Shown here: positions 60,327 to 64,000 of the stretch, piece after piece | Layout of the letters: every line of letters begins with the position of its first letter | Position numbering within the stretch: position 1 is the stretch's first letter | From: Ruminococcus sp. | Lineage (GTDB): Bacteria; Bacillota; Clostridia; Oscillospirales; Acutalibacteraceae | DNA length: 64,000 nucleotides | Reading direction: 5' to 3' | NCBI GenBank assembly: GCA_017384945.1 | Contig: JAFNSO010000050.1 | Location: 1-64,000 of the forward strand | Notes under the pieces: generated by a model | Told to the model about the DNA's origin: nothing | Seen by the model: the letters and a program-made list of their open reading frames with translations, nothing else | Databases searched by the model: none | Translations under genes and position numbers: made by a program

Positions 60327-61859
60327 ATGGGAATTATTATGGACGGTATAAGGATAGTTTATTACAGCGGCTACATTCGCAACTGGAGAAGTCTGTGCGA
60401 GGAGCTCAAAATAGATAAAAGCCTCGGCAGACAGGAGCGCGAGGCGGCTATTTTGATCTCGGCGTTTAAAAAGTGGAACACAAGTATGCCTGAGCACATT
60501 TACGGAATGTTCGCGTTCGCGATTTCCGACGGGGAGAAAACCTATTGCTTTCGCGATCAGGTCGGTCAAAAGCAGATGTTCTACGCGGTGATAGGCGGCG
60601 AGTTTTTCTGCTCGGGCGACATAAACGAGCTCGCGGAAAACGAAAAGTATGAAAAGGTTCTCAACAAGCGTATGCTCCAGCTTTATCTTTTCTACGGCTT
60701 CCCGATAGGGGACGAGACCTTCTACGAGGGTATAAGCAAGCTTATGCCCGGTCACTACGTCGTCTGGGACGGCAAGGACACAAGGGTCGTCCGCTACTTC
60801 AAGCCCGTATTCGAGCCCGACTACAGCAAAACCGTCGACGAGCACGCCGAAAACGTCAGAAAAACCGTCGAGGAAATCCTCAGCGAAGAGATGAACGACC
60901 CCGAGTTCCCGTACAAGGAGTCATTCCTTTCGGGCGGAGTTGATTCCTCCTACCTCCTTGCGGCGAGCGACGCTGTTGCCGCGAACACCGTAGGCTACGA
61001 GGAAAGCGGCTTTGACGAGTCTGCTCTGGCGCGTCAAACGGCTGAGATCCTCGGCAAAAAATTCTCGGTAAAAACAATCGGACCCGAGGAATACTTCGAG
61101 CGTATCCCCACGGTCATTGATAAAATCGGCCAGCCGCTCGGTGACGCCTCAGCGGTCGCCTTCTCAATCGGCTGCAAGGCGGTCAGAGAGCACGCTCAGG
61201 TCGTTTACTCGGGCGAGGGTATCGACGAGTTCTTCGGCGGCTACAACGCGCACAAGCGTCACCTGCCCTCGGACTGGACCTACCTGACCTGCTCGCACAT
61301 TATGTCCGAGGAGGTCGTAAGGTCGATCATGCTCGACTTTAACCCATCCGTTAAGGTTGAGGAACCCGTTTCGGCGCTTTGGAAGGAGGTCGAGGGTCAG
61401 GACGAGCTCGCGCAGAAGCTTACCATAGACATCTCCTACTGGCTTGAGGGAGATATCTACCTCAACACCGACCGCACCAGCACAGCCTGCGGAGTTGAGC
61501 TTCACACCCCGTTCAGCGATTTAAGACTGTTCAACGCCGCGAGGGTCATTCCGTCATCGTACCAGCTCACCGAGGAGCAGAACAAGTACGTTTTCCGCAA
61601 GGCGGCGAGCAGCAGGCTTCCCGACGAGGTAGCCTTCCGCAAAAAGGTCGGTTTCCCCGTCCCAATCAGAAAGTGGCTCAAAAACGAGCGCTACAACAAG
61701 CCCATAGAGGAAAAGCTCTTCTCCGAAACCTCAAGGAAGTTCTTCCGTCAGGACGAGCTCAAAAAGCTGTGGGACGAGTACCTCGGCGGCGACGAGTTCG
61801 TATGGGGCAGAATCTACGCGATTTACGCCTTTTTGCTGTGGTATGATATGAAATTTTGA
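60327..61859 (+). CDS. Asparagine-synthetase-like protein without glutaminase Cys
   Basis: 510 aa from ATG 60327. A GTG at 60312 with AAGGA upstream would add five residues. The N-terminal domain (~1-190) has the class II amidotransferase fold (KWNTSMPEHIYGMFAFAISD, CFRDQVGQKQMFYAVIGGEF) but starts MGIIMDG where AsnB has Met-Cys-Gly, so the nucleophile is missing. The synthetase domain keeps the PPi loop (FLSGGVDSSYLL), YSGEGIDEFFGGY and FRKKVGFPVPIRKWL. It may use free ammonia, fitting a genome segment rich in ammonium assimilation, or another amine. Similar Cys-less proteins starting M(S)GII.DG seem common in gut Clostridia. Lasso cyclases and beta-lactam synthetases are more distant alternatives. 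Confidence 0.75.
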   Translation: MGIIMDGIRIVYYSGYIRNWRSLCEELKIDKSLGRQEREAAILISAFKKWNTSMPEHIYGMFAFAISDGEKTYCFRDQVGQKQMFYAVIGGEFFCSGDINELAENEKYEKVLNKRMLQLYLFYGFPIGDETFYEGISKLMPGHYVVWDGKDTRVVRYFKPVFEPDYSKTVDEHAENVRKTVEEILSEEMNDPEFPYKESFLSGGVDSSYLLAASDAVAANTVGYEESGFDESALARQTAEILGKKFSVKTIGPEEYFERIPTVIDKIGQPLGDASAVAFSIGCKAVREHAQVVYSGEGIDEFFGGYNAHKRHLPSDWTYLTCSHIMSEEVVRSIMLDFNPSVKVEEPVSALWKEVEGQDELAQKLTIDISYWLEGDIYLNTDRTSTACGVELHTPFSDLRLFNAARVIPSSYQLTEEQNKYVFRKAASSRLPDEVAFRKKVGFPVPIRKWLKNERYNKPIEEKLFSETSRKFFRQDELKKLWDEYLGGDEFVWGRIYAIYAFLLWYDMKF

Positions 61860-61870
61860 TAAATGATTTA

Positions 61871-61910
61871 CAGGGTTGTCGTTTTGTGTGACAACCCTGA
61901 ACTTTTTCTT
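61871..61910 (+). terminator. Rho-independent terminator
   Basis: CAGGGTTGTC / GACAACCCTG perfect 10-bp stem, followed by AACTTTTTCTT. Confidence 0.92.
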
Positions 61911-61966
61911 GCAAAGCGCGTCCGCGTTTGTTACAATTAAGGTATCTCAAAGCCGAGGTGACGCTT

Positions 61967-62578
61967 ATGACAAAAATCACGCTCGGTCCCGACGGGAAAT
62001 ACCGCTGGACCTATGAGCTGAAAATACTCAAAAACCCGACGGTATTCATACTGGTGTGGAAGGTTCTCGCTTTTTCCGTACTGCTGGTTTTTGCGTTCGT
62101 AATTACAATCGACCTTGTAAAAAACGGCTTCGGCGACGAAACGCTTGTGACAAATCTCAAGGCTTTCGCCATTGCTATGCTCGTTGTGACCGTCCTCGTC
62201 GCGCTTGGAGTTCTGATTTACGCCGCGATAATGGGAGGCAGCTACATAGTAGACTTTGAGCTCGACGAAAAAGGAGTGTTTCATTCGCAGTCTTCCGCGC
62301 AGGCAAAAAAGGCGAAAAAGCTCGGAGCCGCCACCGCCGCGGCGGGCGCGCTTTCGGGCAGACCGACGACCGCGGGAATCGGGCTCGCCGCGACAAGAAC
62401 CGAAATCTACACCGAGTTTGACAGGGTGAGAAGCGTAAAGGCTTACAGACGCAGACACCTAATAAAGGTAAACGGGCTCCTGAGCAGAAATCAGGTCTAC
62501 GCGGACGGCGCGGATTTTGACTTTGTGCTCGAGTATATCGCGAGCCGAGTGCCCGAAAAAGCCAAAATCAAGCGGTAA
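61967..62578 (+). CDS. Small membrane protein, possibly PH-like
   Basis: I chose ATG 61967 because GAGGTGA lies upstream; the open frame starts 13 codons earlier without an RBS. 203 aa. Two TM helices (~26-48 and ~65-88) are followed by a soluble C-terminal part: IVDFELDEKGVFHSQSSAQA, an Ala/Gly-rich stretch (AAGALSGRPTTAGIGLAATR), then YTEFDRVRSVKAYRRRHLIK and a closing helix. The layout (two TMs, then strands with a basic R-R-R-H loop) resembles small bacterial PH/YcxB-like proteins, but I cannot assign a family firmly. No partner genes are evident. Confidence 0.65.
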   Translation: MTKITLGPDGKYRWTYELKILKNPTVFILVWKVLAFSVLLVFAFVITIDLVKNGFGDETLVTNLKAFAIAMLVVTVLVALGVLIYAAIMGGSYIVDFELDEKGVFHSQSSAQAKKAKKLGAATAAAGALSGRPTTAGIGLAATRTEIYTEFDRVRSVKAYRRRHLIKVNGLLSRNQVYADGADFDFVLEYIASRVPEKAKIKR

Positions 62579-62583
62579 AGCTG

Positions 62584-62612
62584 TTGAAAAGCATAATTTG
62601 TTCTGATATAAT
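62584..62612 (+). promoter_or_regulatory. Promoter of the pyrophosphatase gene
   Basis: TTGAAA (62584-62589), 17-bp spacer, TATAAT (62607-62612), 30 bp before ATG 62642. Confidence 0.8.
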
Positions 62613-62641
62613 CAAAGTACCAAACTAAAGGAGGACTCCCG

Positions 62642-64000
62642 ATGAAAGCTACTATCGTAATCGGTCACAAAAACCCCGACACCGACTCAATCTGCTCGGC
62701 GATTTGTTACGCCGCGCTGAAGCACTCGCTCACGGGCGGGGACTATCTGCCCTGCCGCGCGGGTGAAATCAACGGAGAAACCGAATATGTGCTCAAAACC
62801 TTCGGAGTAGAGGCTCCGATGCTCATCGAGTCTATCGAGCCGAGAATATCGGACGTTCCGTTCCGCAAAATCGGAGGAATTTCGCAGGAGATTTCTCTGA
62901 AACGCGCGTGGGAGCATATGCGCGACCACAATATCCAGACCGTCCCGATTCTGACCGACAGGCGCAAAATCAAGGGGATCCTCACCCTCGGCGATCAGGC
63001 TCACTTCTATATGGAGGACCAGGACGCTTCCGCGCTCTCAAAGGCGAACACACCGTACAAAAACATAGCGGATACCCTCCAGGGCGAGGTTGTCGTGGGC
63101 GACCCCGAGGAATGCTTCTCCTCGGGAAAGGTCGTCGTTGCGGCGGCAAATCCCGACGTTATGGAGGATTACATAGACGAGGGCGACCTTGTGCTTCTCG
63201 GAAACCGCTACGAATCCCAGCTCTGCGCGATTGAAATGAAGGCGGGCTGTATCGTGATCGGACTCGGAGCCAAGCTTTCAAAGACAATCAAAAAGATTGC
63301 GGAGGAATCGGGCTGTACGATAATCGTCTCACCGCTCGACACCTACACATGCGCCAAGCTTATAAATCAGGCTGTCCCGGTCGGACACATTATGCGCAAG
63401 GGAAACATAATCACCTTTAACCTCGACGACCTCGTCTCCGAGGTCAAAACAGAGGTTTCAAAGAAAAGAATCCGCTATTTCCCGATTCTGGACAACGAGG
63501 GCGGCTACGTAGGACTGATTTCCCAGCGAAATCTTCTCAACGTTGAGCGCCAGAAGGTCATAATGGTTGACCACAACGAGAAGGGACAGGCGGTCGACGG
63601 AGTCCGCTCCGCCGAGGTGATCGAGGTCATAGACCATCACCGTATTGATTCCGTCGAAACAATGAACCCGATCTACTTCCGCAACCAGCCGCTCGGCTGT
63701 ACCGCGACAATAATCGCGATGATGTACCGTGAAAACAACCTCGATATTCCAAAAACAATCGCGGGACTTCTCTGCTCGGCAATTCTTTCGGATACTCTGA
63801 TGTTCCGCTCGCCGACCTGTACTCCGCTCGACAGAAGTACGGCCAATATGCTCGCCGATATCGCCGAAATCGAAATCACCGAGCACGCTACCGCTATGTT
63901 CAACGCGGGCTCAAGACTCGGGAAAAAGACCCCTGACGAGATTTTCCACATCGACTGCAAGCAGTTCGGAGCGGATGGCGCGACGGTTACGGTCTCTCAG
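62642..64000 (+). CDS. ppaC: Mn-dependent inorganic pyrophosphatase, CBS/DRTGG type (partial at right edge)
   Basis: AAAGGAGG precedes ATG 62642; 453 codons are visible and no stop is reached. The DHH-family N-terminus shows IVIGHKNPDTDSICSAICYA. An inserted regulatory region follows: one CBS repeat (~65-115), a DRTGG-like domain (~120-235) and a second CBS repeat (~240-300, RYFPILDNEGGYVGLISQ). The DHH core resumes with VIMVDHNEKGQ, EVIDHHRIDS, PLGCTATIIAMMY and CSAILSDTLMFRSPTCTP. Such CBS-PPases hydrolyse PPi to phosphate and are regulated by adenine nucleotides bound at the CBS repeats. The full length is expected near 545 aa, so ~90 residues of the C-terminal DHHA2 domain lie outside. 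Confidence 0.93.
   Translation, partial: MKATIVIGHKNPDTDSICSAICYAALKHSLTGGDYLPCRAGEINGETEYVLKTFGVEAPMLIESIEPRISDVPFRKIGGISQEISLKRAWEHMRDHNIQTVPILTDRRKIKGILTLGDQAHFYMEDQDASALSKANTPYKNIADTLQGEVVVGDPEECFSSGKVVVAAANPDVMEDYIDEGDLVLLGNRYESQLCAIEMKAGCIVIGLGAKLSKTIKKIAEESGCTIIVSPLDTYTCAKLINQAVPVGHIMRKGNIITFNLDDLVSEVKTEVSKKRIRYFPILDNEGGYVGLISQRNLLNVERQKVIMVDHNEKGQAVDGVRSAEVIEVIDHHRIDSVETMNPIYFRNQPLGCTATIIAMMYRENNLDIPKTIAGLLCSAILSDTLMFRSPTCTPLDRSTANMLADIAEIEITEHATAMFNAGSRLGKKTPDEIFHIDCKQFGADGATVTVSQ

Noticed and set aside
59888..61859. Lasso-peptide-like cluster (YxxP peptide followed by an asparagine-synthetase homologue)
   Set aside because: A terminator and a new promoter separate the two genes. 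No RRE protein, transglutaminase-type protease or exporter is present, the peptide lacks a Gly/Thr core junction typical of lasso precursors, and the enzyme resembles a widespread stand-alone clostridial family.

Overview
The window looks like a chromosomal segment of a Gram-positive, low-to-moderate-GC anaerobe of the class Clostridia, most like the Ruminococcus/Oscillospiraceae group. The reasons are AAGGAGG ribosome-binding sites, consensus sigma-A promoters, a dockerin and cohesin-like domains, many BspA-type leucine-rich-repeat (LRR) surface proteins with Thr/Pro linkers, a type III glutamine synthetase and an Amt-PII fusion. The species cannot be named from sequence alone. I saw no rRNA, tRNA, CRISPR array, transposase or phage gene.

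Layout. 1-2371 (minus): two translationally coupled 'PAS plus membrane' sensor-kinase-like genes, the second running off the left edge. 2548-17544 (plus): exported proteins, namely a 1951-aa LRR/cohesin-like/dockerin protein coupled by ATGA to a cohesin-like protein, a tandem pair of near-identical Thr/Pro-repeat proteins, a glycerophosphodiester phosphodiesterase with Ig-like tail, a frame-broken lipoprotein and a protein with five 'IPAG.Y' repeats. 17676-18892: a small Cys-rich protein, a LytTR regulator and a DUF3021-type membrane protein behind a promoter that carries a matching LytTR double site. 18911-21739: a frameshifted CUB-domain surface-protein gene and a 47-aa peptide gene. 21930-32835: an ECF sigma factor, a membrane-anchored putative anti-sigma protein with an extracellular LRR domain, and a 2690-aa LRR protein. 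32899-34889: an Fn3-type protein and a short LRR protein.

34958-49134 is core metabolism. glnN and an amt-glnB fusion (minus) diverge from gltB-gltD-pyrG (plus). Together they take up ammonium, fix it through GS-GOGAT and use glutamine for CTP. aroF-pheA (DAHP synthase, prephenate dehydratase) lies behind a complete phenylalanine-type attenuator: consensus promoter, a Phe-rich 28-aa leader peptide and a strong terminator. 49287-59785 returns to surface proteins (a duplicated-domain protein, a C1A cysteine protease, an LRR lipoprotein, mtnN on the minus strand, and an LRR/Ig-like protein followed by an in-frame Fn3 relic). 59805-64000 holds a second small YxxPx[LI] peptide gene, a three-hairpin leader RNA before an asparagine-synthetase-like gene that lacks the glutaminase Cys, a small membrane protein and a CBS-type Mn-dependent inorganic pyrophosphatase cut by the right edge.

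The most notable signals are: (i) the ECF sigma/anti-sigma-LRR/giant-LRR operon and a 35-bp promoter block shared with a distant LRR lipoprotein gene, which suggests a small surface-protein regulon; (ii) the Phe attenuator; (iii) the LytTR double site; (iv) the unexplained three-hairpin leader; (v) reading frames broken in three places between 15.7 and 20.4 kb; and (vi) two families of highly basic C-terminal modules shared by otherwise unrelated exported proteins. All family names come from motif recognition, without a database search.
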